Positions 34,785-44,559 are shown, counted from the first letter of the stretch. The stretch is 64,000 nt of DNA from Planotetraspora kaengkrachanensis (GCF_016862895.1 NZ_BONV01000005.1:1-64000); one strand, 5' to 3'. Made by a program: numbers and translations. The notes: generated from the sequence alone by a model not told the origin.

Positions 34785-37700
34785 ATGATTGTCAGACGCA
34801 AAGGCAGAGCGCCCACCTGGGCCGCTCTCGCCGCGCTCACCATGGCGGGCCTGGTCGGCCTGCCGCCCACCACAGCGCACGCCGCCGGCCCGGTTCTCCC
34901 CGGCAACGAAGGCGACGTGGGTGTCTACACCAACGGCGAGAGCCATGTCATGGACATCGGGGACCCGGTCTACAGCGCCGTCGGCGACGTCGCCGACCAG
35001 CTGAAGCCCGGCGTTCCGTTCACCGCGTCGAGCATGCACCAGTCGATCTTCGAGAAGGACCTGGCCGCCGGCGGCACCGACTACTACCTCGACCGCGTGC
35101 TCGGTGTTCGCGGCGCGATCGGGTCGGCCGTGCTGATGACCCGGGGCCGCTCGCTGTACATGCGCGGTGCGAGCAACAACAACTTCACCGTCATGGGCTT
35201 CGCCGGCAGCACCTTCGTCGGAGGCCCCAACAACCTCGGCAACCTGTACACGGTCACCGTGCCCGGGCAGACCGTGACCGAGGTGAACACGAACCGGTTC
35301 AACGCGCCCAGCCACGCCAAGAGCCAGTACACGATCGGGACCACCGGCGTCACCGCCGATCAGACGAAGTTCATCACCTACGACAACGTCGCGGTCACCG
35401 CCATCACCTTCACCAACCCCGGCGGGTCGGCGGCGACCTTCACAGTCCGGGCGGCCTCACCGCTGGCCACCCAGGCGGGCGCCTCCGCGGCCGAGCTGAC
35501 CGGCACCCGGGTCATCACCAGCGGTTCCAACAACGGGCTCATCGACACCCCGTGGAACACCGTCAAGATCGACCTCACCGGCGACGGCTTCACACGCGCC
35601 GGCGCCAACCTGGACCGCGAGATCACCGTTCCCGCCGGTAGCACGGTCTCGCTCTCCGTGGTCGGCGCGGTCTCCTCGGACTCGCTGCCGCAGACGGTGG
35701 AGGCCTACCACGACTACGCCGAGCTGACCCCCGCCGAGGCGGTCCGCACCGGCATCACGGCGTTCAACCGCCGCTGGGCGCAGGACGTGCCCTACATCGA
35801 CGTCCCCGATCCCGCGGTGGAGAAGGCCATCGTCTACCGCTGGTGGGGAGAGCGTTACAACTCCCTCGACGCCAACGCGACCGGCTATGTCTACCAGTAC
35901 CCCACGACGATCGAGGGAGTGAACCTCTACCAGAACGCCGTGGCGCTGACCCAGCCGATGCACCTGCAGGACACCAAGTGGCTGCGCACGCCGTACCTGC
36001 CGTACGGCCAGATCCTCAACATCGGCGAGCTGTCCGGCTCCTCGGCCTTCCTGGACAGCCCGGGTCACACCAGCTGGAACAACCACTACTCGCAGTACAT
36101 CGGCACGGCCGGCCTTGAGGCCTACGAAGTGCACGGTGGCGGCAAGGAGATCGCCGAGAAGTTCGCCCACTTCTTCGAGGGCGACGGCAAGGGCCAGCTC
36201 GAACACTACGACGGCAACAACGACAAGCTCATCGCGTACGACACCAACTACATGCCTGGCAACGACGCGGACGCCATCTCCTTCGGGTTCCCGAAGGCCA
36301 ACGCCGGCGCGCCCGGCGCGCGAACGATCGAGCGTCCGGAGTCGGCGTACGTGTGGGGCGCCTTCGATGCCGCCCGGCAGCTCTACCAGATCGCCGGCGC
36401 GGACCAGACCAAGGTCGACGAGATGGCGGCCGACGCCAACGGCATCCGGGACGCGATCCTGAACAAGCTGTGGAGCCCGGACACGCGGATGTTCCTGGCC
36501 GCCACGTCGCACGGCGCCACCAGCGGGGCGAGCTCCAACGGCCGCGCGAACCCGCTGCCCGTGGCGGCCCGCGGGTCGATCCCGGCCAAGGAGTCGAACC
36601 TCTACGACGTCTACTCCGAGAACCTCATCCCGTTCGACGAGTGGCAGAAGTACGTCGACGGCTACCGCTTCCTGACGTACGGCGACAACTTCCCGATCTT
36701 CCCCTTCTACACGGCCAACCAGTACGACCGGACGGCCTACGGGATCGGTGGATCGAACAACTTCTCCAACATCAACTTCACCGTGCAGTACCGCGCCGTG
36801 CGGTCGGCGCTGCGGCACTACGACCCGGAAGGAAAGTACGTCACCCCGGCCTACGCCAAGCGGCTGCTCGACTGGATGGCCTGGAGCATCTACCCGAACG
36901 CCGACCTGCGGGTCCCGAACCAGTCGGAGTACTACTCCAACTGGAACCCGGCCACCAAGACCTACAACCGCAACAACCCGAACCACGTGATGCTCGGGAA
37001 CATGAACTACATCTATGTCGAGGACATGGCCGGCATCCAGCCGAGGTCCGACGACAAGATCGAACTCTGGCCGATCAAGTTCGGCTACGAGCACTTCATG
37101 GTCAACAACCTGAAGTACCACGGCCAGGACGTCACCATCGTCTGGGACCCGGACGGCACCAACTACGGCCTGGGCGCGGGCTACAGCCTGTTCCTGAACG
37201 GCGAGCGCAAGGTCAGCACCGACCAGCTCGGCAAGGTCACCTACGACCCGAAGACCAACCAGGTCCAGGCCGACAACGGCCTCACCGTCACCTTCCACGC
37301 CGAGGACGGTGACGACTTCCCGGCCGCGGTGAACACCCCCATCGAGGACGACCGCGTCGTCTCGTACCTCAAGACGGCCGGCATCGACCTGACCGAGGAC
37401 TCGGCGAACCTGGCGAAGGGCGCCGCCCTCGCCTCGTCGTACACCCAGCAGGGCACCCGGCCGACCCCGTGGCGGCAGTTCCACACGCCCGGCTACAGCA
37501 CCACGTCGATGAACTACACGCCCGGTGCCATCAAGGAGACCGAGCAGCCCGTGGCGCTGGCGGCCGTGACCGACGGTGTCACCGCCAACGAGCCCTACTG
37601 GGGTAACTACGGCACGACCGACAAGAACGGCTATGTCGAGCTGAACCTGGGCTCGGCCAAGTCCTTCGACAACGTCAAGGTGTACTTCGTCAGCGACCGC

Positions 37701-39521
37701 CAGGCCGGTGGTTACCACGAGCCCGCGCGCTGGTGGATCCAGGTGCCCGACGGCAGCGGCGGCTGGAAGGAGGTGCCGGGCCAGTTCAAGAGCCCGGCCG
37801 TCCCGACGGCCAAGTTCAACGAGGCGCTGTTCGACGCCGTGTCCTCGGACAAGGTGCGCGTCGTCTTCACCAACAGCCCGACCTACTTCACCGCGATCTC
37901 CGAGATCCAGGTGTTCAACTCGGGCCGCGAGGTGCCGGAGGTCACCAACCAGGCGCCGGCCGTCACCGCCACGCGCGACGGCTCGGCGGACGGCAACCTG
38001 TCCACCCGGCTGGTCGGCACGGCCTCCGACGACGGCGTGCCGTACGACGACGAGCTGACCTTCGGCTGGGAGACCGTCTCGGCGCCGCAGGGCGCGGGCG
38101 TCATCTTCGCCGACCCCAGGGCGCAGGCCACCCGGGTGACCGGCACCGTCGCCGGTGACTACGTCTTCCGGTTCTTCGCCGACGACGGCGAGAAGCGGTC
38201 GACGGCGACCGTGTCGGTGACCCTCGCCAAGAAGGACGTCGTCGCGGAGTTCGGCTCCACGGCGTCGATCACCACCAGTGGCACCGCGTCCTGGGAGAAC
38301 CACTCGCGGGTCAACGAGGCCACCACGCCGAGCAGCTCCAACCCCGGCGCCGGCAACGGCTGGGGCAACTGGGGTCAGCCGCGCAACGGCACCAGCCCCG
38401 CCAACGAGGCGTGGATCCAGTACCAGTGGACCTCACCGGTGCGGCTCTCCTCGACCGACATCTACTGGTACGACGACAACGGCGGCACCCGCCGCCCCAC
38501 GGCCACGACCTACGCCGTCGAGACCTCGACGGACGGCACCACCTGGACGCCGGTCACGCTCACCGGGGGTTCCTCGTACGCCAACGGCCTGGCCACCAAC
38601 GCCTACAACCGCTTCAACTTCGAACCGGTGACCACGAGCCGGATCCGTATCCGGATCTGGGGCCTCATGTCCGGCGGCGCCGGCACCGGCGTGCTGCGCT
38701 GGCGCGCCAACGGCGAGACCGTCGACGCGGTGCGCTCGCCGGTGCTCATCCGGACCGGCGTGGGCATGGTGCCCACCCCGCCGGCGACGCTGGAGGCGGT
38801 CTACACCAGCGGCGCCCGCGGCACCGTGGCGTTCAAGTGGCAGCCGATCACCCCGGACATGGTCGCGGAAGCCAACGTCGACCCGTTCGTGATCTACGGC
38901 ACCAACGACGCCTACGGCCTGATCGCCGAAGCCCGGGTCTACGTGCGTCCCGAGATGTCAGACGACGGCATCTCGATCCAGGGCGCCGAATCCTTCCAGC
39001 AGCACGTCGAGGTCGGCGAGCTGCCCTACCTGCCCACCAAGGTGGAGGTCTCCTACAACGACGGATCCAGGGACAACCAGGCCATCGGCGTTAACTGGCG
39101 GTTCAACCCCGACATCGTCAACAGCGACGGCACCTACACCATCATCGGCGACCTGGTCCTGCCGCCGTACGTCAGCGAGGCCGGCACCATCCGGACCACA
39201 CTGACGCTGACAGTGGGTGAAGGCGGCCCGGTCTGGGCGACGGACGCGCAGGCGCGCAGCCAGTGCACCGGCACGAACGCCTACGTCACTGTCAACGTCC
39301 GCAACGACGACGACGTGCCGCTCACGATCGAGCTGATCACGCCGTACGGCTCGCGGACCGTGGCCAACGTGGCGCCCGGGAAGTTCGCCTACCAGGCGTT
39401 CAACTCCCGCGCCAAGTCGATCCCGGCCGGAACCGCGACCGTGAAGGTCACCGGAACCGTCGACGGCGTGCCGGTCACCGTGCCGGCACAGGTGCCGTAC
39501 GGCGCGCTCAACTGCGGCTAG
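34785..39521 (+). CDS. Large secreted modular glycoside hydrolase with discoidin and Big_4 domains
   Basis: 1578 aa, AGGAGGAAG before the ATG. Signal peptide about 1-33. An N-terminal beta-sandwich (about 35-310) and an alpha/alpha-barrel region (about 320-800; YRWWGERYNSL, PYGQILNIGELSG, YGDNFPIFPFYTANQYDR) look like an MGH1/GH63-type catalytic unit; catalytic acids are not assigned. Next come a discoidin/F5-8C-like domain (about 875-1044), a PKD/Ig-like domain (about 1050-1150), a second discoidin-like domain (1155-1315), two Big_4-type Ig domains (about 1322-1480) and a C-terminal two-Cys module (1486-1578) shared with the next gene. Likely acts on complex plant polysaccharide outside the cell. 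Confidence 0.85.
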   Translation: MIVRRKGRAPTWAALAALTMAGLVGLPPTTAHAAGPVLPGNEGDVGVYTNGESHVMDIGDPVYSAVGDVADQLKPGVPFTASSMHQSIFEKDLAAGGTDYYLDRVLGVRGAIGSAVLMTRGRSLYMRGASNNNFTVMGFAGSTFVGGPNNLGNLYTVTVPGQTVTEVNTNRFNAPSHAKSQYTIGTTGVTADQTKFITYDNVAVTAITFTNPGGSAATFTVRAASPLATQAGASAAELTGTRVITSGSNNGLIDTPWNTVKIDLTGDGFTRAGANLDREITVPAGSTVSLSVVGAVSSDSLPQTVEAYHDYAELTPAEAVRTGITAFNRRWAQDVPYIDVPDPAVEKAIVYRWWGERYNSLDANATGYVYQYPTTIEGVNLYQNAVALTQPMHLQDTKWLRTPYLPYGQILNIGELSGSSAFLDSPGHTSWNNHYSQYIGTAGLEAYEVHGGGKEIAEKFAHFFEGDGKGQLEHYDGNNDKLIAYDTNYMPGNDADAISFGFPKANAGAPGARTIERPESAYVWGAFDAARQLYQIAGADQTKVDEMAADANGIRDAILNKLWSPDTRMFLAATSHGATSGASSNGRANPLPVAARGSIPAKESNLYDVYSENLIPFDEWQKYVDGYRFLTYGDNFPIFPFYTANQYDRTAYGIGGSNNFSNINFTVQYRAVRSALRHYDPEGKYVTPAYAKRLLDWMAWSIYPNADLRVPNQSEYYSNWNPATKTYNRNNPNHVMLGNMNYIYVEDMAGIQPRSDDKIELWPIKFGYEHFMVNNLKYHGQDVTIVWDPDGTNYGLGAGYSLFLNGERKVSTDQLGKVTYDPKTNQVQADNGLTVTFHAEDGDDFPAAVNTPIEDDRVVSYLKTAGIDLTEDSANLAKGAALASSYTQQGTRPTPWRQFHTPGYSTTSMNYTPGAIKETEQPVALAAVTDGVTANEPYWGNYGTTDKNGYVELNLGSAKSFDNVKVYFVSDRQAGGYHEPARWWIQVPDGSGGWKEVPGQFKSPAVPTAKFNEALFDAVSSDKVRVVFTNSPTYFTAISEIQVFNSGREVPEVTNQAPAVTATRDGSADGNLSTRLVGTASDDGVPYDDELTFGWETVSAPQGAGVIFADPRAQATRVTGTVAGDYVFRFFADDGEKRSTATVSVTLAKKDVVAEFGSTASITTSGTASWENHSRVNEATTPSSSNPGAGNGWGNWGQPRNGTSPANEAWIQYQWTSPVRLSSTDIYWYDDNGGTRRPTATTYAVETSTDGTTWTPVTLTGGSSYANGLATNAYNRFNFEPVTTSRIRIRIWGLMSGGAGTGVLRWRANGETVDAVRSPVLIRTGVGMVPTPPATLEAVYTSGARGTVAFKWQPITPDMVAEANVDPFVIYGTNDAYGLIAEARVYVRPEMSDDGISIQGAESFQQHVEVGELPYLPTKVEVSYNDGSRDNQAIGVNWRFNPDIVNSDGTYTIIGDLVLPPYVSEAGTIRTTLTLTVGEGGPVWATDAQARSQCTGTNAYVTVNVRNDDDVPLTIELITPYGSRTVANVAPGKFAYQAFNSRAKSIPAGTATVKVTGTVDGVPVTVPAQVPYGALNCG

Positions 39522-39529
39522 CACTCACT

Positions 39530-39559
39530 GGTGGCGGCGTCCCCGGCGGCGCCGCCACC
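39530..39559 (+). terminator. Intercistronic stem-loop
   Basis: GGTGGCGGCG (39530-39539) and CGCCGCCACC (39550-39559) pair perfectly nine bases after the giant glycosidase stop and 41 bases before the GH43 start. May terminate partially or protect the upstream mRNA. Confidence 0.45.
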
Positions 39560-39600
39560 ACCCCCCGCTGAGAACTCGCTGACAGTAAGGAAGCAGGACC

Positions 39601-42600
39601 TTGAAGATCGCCGTGAGGCGCTCCGACGCCTCATCACCCCCCCGCTCCCGGCCGAAGCGCCGGTTCCGCAGGACCGCCGCGGCGGCGGTCGCCCAGCTCG
39701 TGGCCGTATGCCTGGTCGGGGTTCCCGTTCCGGCCCACGCCGCCGACTCCACCACCTTCACCAACACCCGCAACCCCATCCTGGGCGACGGGACCTACTA
39801 CTCGGCCGACCCGGCCCCGGTCGTCATCCCGGCGGGCGCCCCCGGCAACACCAGCGGTCACGACGAGCTCTACATCTACACCGGCCATGACCAGGCCGGG
39901 CCGTCCACCAACGACTTCATCATGAACGAGTGGGGCGCGTTCCGTACCACTGACGTCGAGGCCGGCCAGTGGACCCACTATCCGTCGCTGATGCGCCCCG
40001 AGCAGGTCTTCGCCTGGGCGACCCCGGGGCGCGCGTACGCGGGCCAGATGATCCAGGGCGTGGACGGGCGCTACTACTGGTACGTCCCGGTCAGCGAGCG
40101 GAACAGCACCGCGTCCGACAAGTTCGCCATCGGCCTGGCCGTCGCGACGTCGCCGACCGGCCCGTGGACCGACTACGTCGGGGGGCCGCTGATCTCCCAG
40201 CGGGTGCCCTCGGCCAACAACATCCAGAACATCGACCCGACGATCCTGATCGACGGCGAGGCCCCCAACCAGCGGGTCTACGTCTACTGGGGCACCTTCG
40301 GGAACCTGCGGATGCTCGAGTACCAGCAGGACATGAAGACGCCGATCGGCACTCAGCGCTCCATCACCGGCCTGACCGGCTTCTTCGAGGCGCCCTGGGT
40401 CTTCGAGCGGAACGGCACGTACTACATGGCGTACGCCGGGAACAACGCCGGCCCGACCTCGCAGTGCACCCCGGCGAACTACCACGCCTGCATCGCGTAC
40501 GCGACGGCCTCCTCGCCCGCGGGGCCGTGGACCTACCGGGGCACCGTGCTCCGGCCGGTCTCCTCGACCACCAGCCACCCGGGCATCCTGGAGTTCAACG
40601 GCAAGTGGTACATCGCGTACCACACGGCCGACGCGGTCGGCGGCGGGCACTTCCGCCGTTCGGTCGCGATCGACCGGGTGGAGTGGGACGACACGCAGAC
40701 CCCGCCGCGGATGAAGCCCGTCACGCCGACGCCGGTCAAGGGACGTGACCTCACGCCCCGCCCGAACGTCGCGCAGGAGGCCAAGGTCACCGTCTCCAAC
40801 GAGCCCGTGCCCACCCAGTACTGGGTGAAGGCGCTCAACGACGAACTCGTCCGGTCCAACCCGCTGCCGCCGGACATGTGGGGCACCTGGACCGGCAACA
40901 ACCCGCCGCAGCAGTGGGTGCAGTACACGTGGGACCAGCCGATGCGGATCTCCGGTTCGCAGATCGACTTCTGGAACGACAACCCGCAGGGCAGCGGCGT
41001 GGGCGTCGCGGCCCCCGCCGGCTGGAAGATCCAGTACTGGAACCTCGCCATCGGCCAGTGGGCCGACGTGCCCAACGCGAGCGGCTATCCAACCGGCACG
41101 CAGGGCCTCCAGAACACCGACTTCGACCCGGTCACCACCACGCAGGTACGCGCGACCTTCGACGCCTCCACCAATGGCAGCACCTACTCGGCGGTCGCGG
41201 TCGAGGAGTGGAAGATCCTGGCCACGCAGCCGGAGACCGTCGATCCGCCGGCCATCACCGTCGAAGTGGGCGAAACGGAGCTGCCCGGCACCGTCGGCGT
41301 CGCCTTCGGCGGCGAGACGCTGCGGATCCCGGTCTTCTGGGACCCGCTGACCCCCGAGCAGGTCGCCCAGCCCGGCACGGTCACCATCCGGGGAACCGTG
41401 CTCGGCTACGCCGCCGGCCGTATCTCCACGCAGGTCACGGTCCTCTCGCCGGACGACACCGAAGGCGACGAGACCGCGCCGACGTTGACCCTCACCCCCA
41501 GCGGCAGCTCGGGCAACGCCGGCTGGTACCGCTCGGCGGTACGGGTGCGCGTCAACGGCGTCGACGACCGCGGCGGCCGGATGACCATTGAGACGAAGGT
41601 GGACGACGGCCAGCCGGTCGTCACCACCGACACCCGGCAGGCCGACGCCAACGTCTCCGGGGACGGCGAGCACGCCGTCACCGCGAATGCGACCGACCGC
41701 GCGGGCAACGTCTCGACACCCGAGAACCTCACGGTACGCATCGACGCCACGGCACCGGTCAGCGTCGGCACCCTGAACACCACCACCCGGTCGGTCGGTG
41801 TCCTCGCGACCGACGCCACCTCCGGCGTCGCCGGCATCGAGTACGCCATCGGCACCGGCCCGTGGAGCCCCACCGCCGGCGGCGTCATCACGGCGCCCGA
41901 CGCCAACCGGCACACCGTGTCGTACCGGGCGATCGACAAGGCGGGAAACCTGGAGACCGCCAAGACGGTCGTCATCCCGGCGGACCTGTCCGCGCCGCTC
42001 AACGGCAACATCGCCCCAGTCGCGACCTCGACCGCCTCCTACACGGCGGGCTGGAACAACGTCACCGCCCTCAACGACGACGCCGACCCGGCCAACCCGA
42101 GCCAGGCGCAGATCTGGGGCACCTGGTCCGGCACCCGCCCGGCGACCCAGTGGGTCCAGTACGACTGGTCACGCCCCGTACGGATCATCAGCACCGAGCT
42201 GAAGTTCTGGCGGGACTCCAACCAGGGCACCGGCGACGGCGTCGCCCAGCCCGACGGCTGGGTGCTCCAGTACTGGGACGAGGCGACCTCGGCCTGGCGT
42301 GACGTGCCCGGCGCGTCCACGTACGGCACGAGCACGACCGCGTTCAACAACGTCACCTTCGACCCGATCACCACGTCCCGGGTACGGGCCACGGTCCGGG
42401 CCGACGGCAACGGCACCGCCTACTCCGCGGTGGCGATCACGGAATGGCGGGTCTTCGCCCAGGAACCGGCTCCCGAGGAGCCCGCCGAGATCCCCGTCAC
42501 GATCACGGTCCTGCCGCGGTGCCTGGCAGGCAAGGCGTACGTGGCCGTGCAGGCGCGCAACGACCATGACGCGGCGGCGAGCATCACCCTGGAGAGCGCG

Positions 42601-42777
42601 TACGGCGAGCGATCGTTCCCGAATGTCGCGCCGGGCGCGAGCGCCTACCAGTCGTTCGCCACCCGTACGGCCTCGATCGCGGCGGGTTCGGTCACCGTCA
42701 GCGCCACCGGGGCGGTGGACGGCGAGGAGACCACCTCCGAGTACACCGCGGATTTCCACGCTCTCTCCTGTTCCTGA
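39601..42777 (+). CDS. Secreted GH43-family glycosidase with two discoidin domains
   Basis: 1058 aa from TTG (KIAVRRSD). Signal peptide about 1-47. Five-bladed GH43 domain about 50-380 with the expected acids Asp70 (SADPAPV), Asp212 (NIDPTIL) and Glu263 (FFEAPWVF), so an alpha-L-arabinofuranosidase or beta-xylosidase-type activity is expected. Then a discoidin-like domain (about 384-540), a Big_4 domain (550-617), Ig/OmpL47-like repeats (620-793), a second discoidin-like domain (800-953, 40-50 percent alike by eye, both with WGTW and QWVQY) and the C-terminal two-Cys module (967-1058). Confidence 0.9.
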   Translation: MKIAVRRSDASSPPRSRPKRRFRRTAAAAVAQLVAVCLVGVPVPAHAADSTTFTNTRNPILGDGTYYSADPAPVVIPAGAPGNTSGHDELYIYTGHDQAGPSTNDFIMNEWGAFRTTDVEAGQWTHYPSLMRPEQVFAWATPGRAYAGQMIQGVDGRYYWYVPVSERNSTASDKFAIGLAVATSPTGPWTDYVGGPLISQRVPSANNIQNIDPTILIDGEAPNQRVYVYWGTFGNLRMLEYQQDMKTPIGTQRSITGLTGFFEAPWVFERNGTYYMAYAGNNAGPTSQCTPANYHACIAYATASSPAGPWTYRGTVLRPVSSTTSHPGILEFNGKWYIAYHTADAVGGGHFRRSVAIDRVEWDDTQTPPRMKPVTPTPVKGRDLTPRPNVAQEAKVTVSNEPVPTQYWVKALNDELVRSNPLPPDMWGTWTGNNPPQQWVQYTWDQPMRISGSQIDFWNDNPQGSGVGVAAPAGWKIQYWNLAIGQWADVPNASGYPTGTQGLQNTDFDPVTTTQVRATFDASTNGSTYSAVAVEEWKILATQPETVDPPAITVEVGETELPGTVGVAFGGETLRIPVFWDPLTPEQVAQPGTVTIRGTVLGYAAGRISTQVTVLSPDDTEGDETAPTLTLTPSGSSGNAGWYRSAVRVRVNGVDDRGGRMTIETKVDDGQPVVTTDTRQADANVSGDGEHAVTANATDRAGNVSTPENLTVRIDATAPVSVGTLNTTTRSVGVLATDATSGVAGIEYAIGTGPWSPTAGGVITAPDANRHTVSYRAIDKAGNLETAKTVVIPADLSAPLNGNIAPVATSTASYTAGWNNVTALNDDADPANPSQAQIWGTWSGTRPATQWVQYDWSRPVRIISTELKFWRDSNQGTGDGVAQPDGWVLQYWDEATSAWRDVPGASTYGTSTTAFNNVTFDPITTSRVRATVRADGNGTAYSAVAITEWRVFAQEPAPEEPAEIPVTITVLPRCLAGKAYVAVQARNDHDAAASITLESAYGERSFPNVAPGASAYQSFATRTASIAAGSVTVSATGAVDGEETTSEYTADFHALSCS

Positions 42778-42828
42778 GGGCCCACCCCTATCTCCAGAAA
42801 TTCCCCATAATCCAGAGTGGAGCACTAC

Positions 42829-43449
42829 ATGAAAATCCAACCCAAATGGCTGCTCGCGGCGGCCGTCGCGCTGACCGCTTCCGTGGCGCTGCCGGGGCCC
42901 GCCGTGGCCGACCCCGGCGACAGCACCGACGTCGAGGTGACGGTCGAAATCGCGCCGATCGAGGAGCCGGGCGTGCTCGCCATGTCGATCGCCGCGGACT
43001 CCGTCGCGCTGAGCGAGGACGGCTCGACCCTGGAGACCCGCCAGTTCACCGGCACCCTGCCGACGGTGACGGTCACCGACACCCGCACGTTGGAGGAGGT
43101 GCCCAACGGCGCCGCATGGGCCGTCCTCGGCAACGCGTCCGACTTCGTCGGCGACGCCGGTCAGGCGCCCATCAGCGCCGGCCACCTCGGCTGGAAGCCG
43201 CACCTGATCGACGGCGGCGAGACCGGCCTGGTCGCCGAAGGCGAGGAGGTCGTGACCGTCCTCGACGAGCCGACCCAGCCCGGCAACAACGTCGGTCTGG
43301 TCGACCAGGAACTCCTGGCCTCGACCTTCGATTCCGGCGCCGTGGCCGGCGGCGCGTACACCGTCAACGCCGACCTGTTCCTGCGCACCCCCGCGGACGT
43401 CGCGGCGGGTTCGTACGCCTCGACGCTGACCCTGTCCCTCTTCGAATAA
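42829..43449 (+). CDS. WxL-domain-like secreted surface protein
   Basis: 206 aa, GGAG ahead of the ATG. Signal peptide about 1-28 ending in VADPGDS. The mature part is all-beta: TVTVTDTRT, AWAVLGNASDF, GHLGWKPHL, then AGGAYTVNADLFL and GSYASTLTLSLFE, a layout like WxL surface domains (Trp-containing strands and a final GxYxxTLTLTL strand). No membrane anchor or sortase motif. The partner DUF916 gene directly downstream supports the assignment; strict WxL motifs are not perfectly kept. Confidence 0.6.
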   Translation: MKIQPKWLLAAAVALTASVALPGPAVADPGDSTDVEVTVEIAPIEEPGVLAMSIAADSVALSEDGSTLETRQFTGTLPTVTVTDTRTLEEVPNGAAWAVLGNASDFVGDAGQAPISAGHLGWKPHLIDGGETGLVAEGEEVVTVLDEPTQPGNNVGLVDQELLASTFDSGAVAGGAYTVNADLFLRTPADVAAGSYASTLTLSLFE

Positions 43450-43465
43450 CCGAATAGCCGACGGA

Positions 43466-43491
43466 TGGGGGCCGCAGCGTCGCGGCCCCCA
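43466..43491 (+). terminator. Intercistronic stem-loop between WxL-like and DUF916 genes
   Basis: TGGGGGCCGC (43466-43475) and GCGGCCCCCA (43482-43491) form a perfect 10-bp stem with a 6-base loop. It would lower expression of the membrane partner relative to the secreted protein. Confidence 0.5.
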
Positions 43492-43518
43492 CCACCCCCT
43501 TTCGCCGGAGGCCCCGCC

Positions 43519-44559
43519 GTGATCCGAACCCTGTCGCAGACGCTGCCGCGGCTCCTCGCCGTGCTCACGGCGGCGCTCCTCACCGTGCCTTTCGCGCCCG
43601 TCGACGCACTGGCCGACCCGGCTCCGACCCTCACCTGGTCGGTCCAGCCGGCCGACGAGCAGGGCCCGGACGGCCGCCGATGGGTCGAGCTCACCCTCGA
43701 CCCGGGTCAGACCGTGACCGAGTACCTGGCTGTGCGGAACTTCAGCGACGCCGCCGCCGACTTCGCCCTGAAGGCCGCCGACGGCTACCTCACCGACAAG
43801 GGCCGCTTCAACATGCTCCAGTCCGGCCAGACGTCCAAGGACGGCGGCACCTGGATCAAGGTCCAGAACAAGGTCACCGTCGGGGCCGACGAGACGAAGG
43901 TGGTGCCGTTCACGATCACCGTGCCGCGTGACGCCGCGCCGGGGGACCATCCGGCCGGCATCGCGGCGACGGTCACCAGCGCCGGCGACACGGTCTCCGT
44001 GGAGAGCCGGGTGGGGTTCCGAGTCATGACGCGCACCACCGGCACGATCACGGCGGCGGTGGCGGTCAGCGACCTCACGGCCGTGTACGAGCAGTCGTGG
44101 AATCCCTTCTCGTCTGGTGCCATCCGGGTCAAGTACACGGCGACGAACAAGGGGAACGTCACGGTGAGCGGAGTCGGCGAGGTGACGGTCAGCGACCTGT
44201 CCGGTCAACGTGATGCCAAGACCGATGTGGAGGAGATCTTCCCCGGCGACAGCCGTACGGTGGAGACCCGCATCGCGGGAGTCTGGGCCCTGGGCCCGCT
44301 CTCCACGAGCGTCACCGTGTCCCCGTCCGTCCACGGTGGCGTCCCCGTCGGCGTCGTGGTCGAGGACGCCACCACCGACATGACGATCTGGACCGTGCCC
44401 TGGCCCCAATTGGCCCTGGCCGCGCTCCTCGTGATCCTCTTCTTCTCCTACCGGGGCATCACCTGGCGCCGCCGCCGGCATCTGGCGGACCTGCTCGCCC
44501 GCGCCCGCGATGAAGGCCGCGCGGAGGCCCAGGAGTCCTCACGGAACGCCCAGGTTTAG
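43519..44559 (+). CDS. DUF916/WxL-interacting-type membrane-anchored protein
   Basis: 346 aa from GTG with GGAGG 7 bases upstream. Signal peptide about 1-33; first Ig-like domain about 36-175 (WVELTLDPGQTVTEYLAVRN, GTWIKVQ, VPFTITVPRDAAPGDH), a second to about 285 (VKYTATNKGNVTVSG), then one transmembrane helix (LALAALLVILFFSY) and a basic cytoplasmic tail. This is the DUF916-DUF3324 layout of CscA-like proteins that bind WxL partners and peptidoglycan. The gene follows the WxL-like gene by 69 bp. Confidence 0.78.
   Translation: MIRTLSQTLPRLLAVLTAALLTVPFAPVDALADPAPTLTWSVQPADEQGPDGRRWVELTLDPGQTVTEYLAVRNFSDAAADFALKAADGYLTDKGRFNMLQSGQTSKDGGTWIKVQNKVTVGADETKVVPFTITVPRDAAPGDHPAGIAATVTSAGDTVSVESRVGFRVMTRTTGTITAAVAVSDLTAVYEQSWNPFSSGAIRVKYTATNKGNVTVSGVGEVTVSDLSGQRDAKTDVEEIFPGDSRTVETRIAGVWALGPLSTSVTVSPSVHGGVPVGVVVEDATTDMTIWTVPWPQLALAALLVILFFSYRGITWRRRRHLADLLARARDEGRAEAQESSRNAQV

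Noticed and set aside
35457-38303. 948-codon open frame antisense to the giant glycosidase
   Set aside because: Val/Gly/Arg-rich with no motifs; typical mirror frame of a high-GC gene.
42169-44481. 770-codon antisense frame across the GH43 end, WxL-like and DUF916 genes
   Set aside because: Spans several real genes and intergenic stem-loops and has no recognisable domain.
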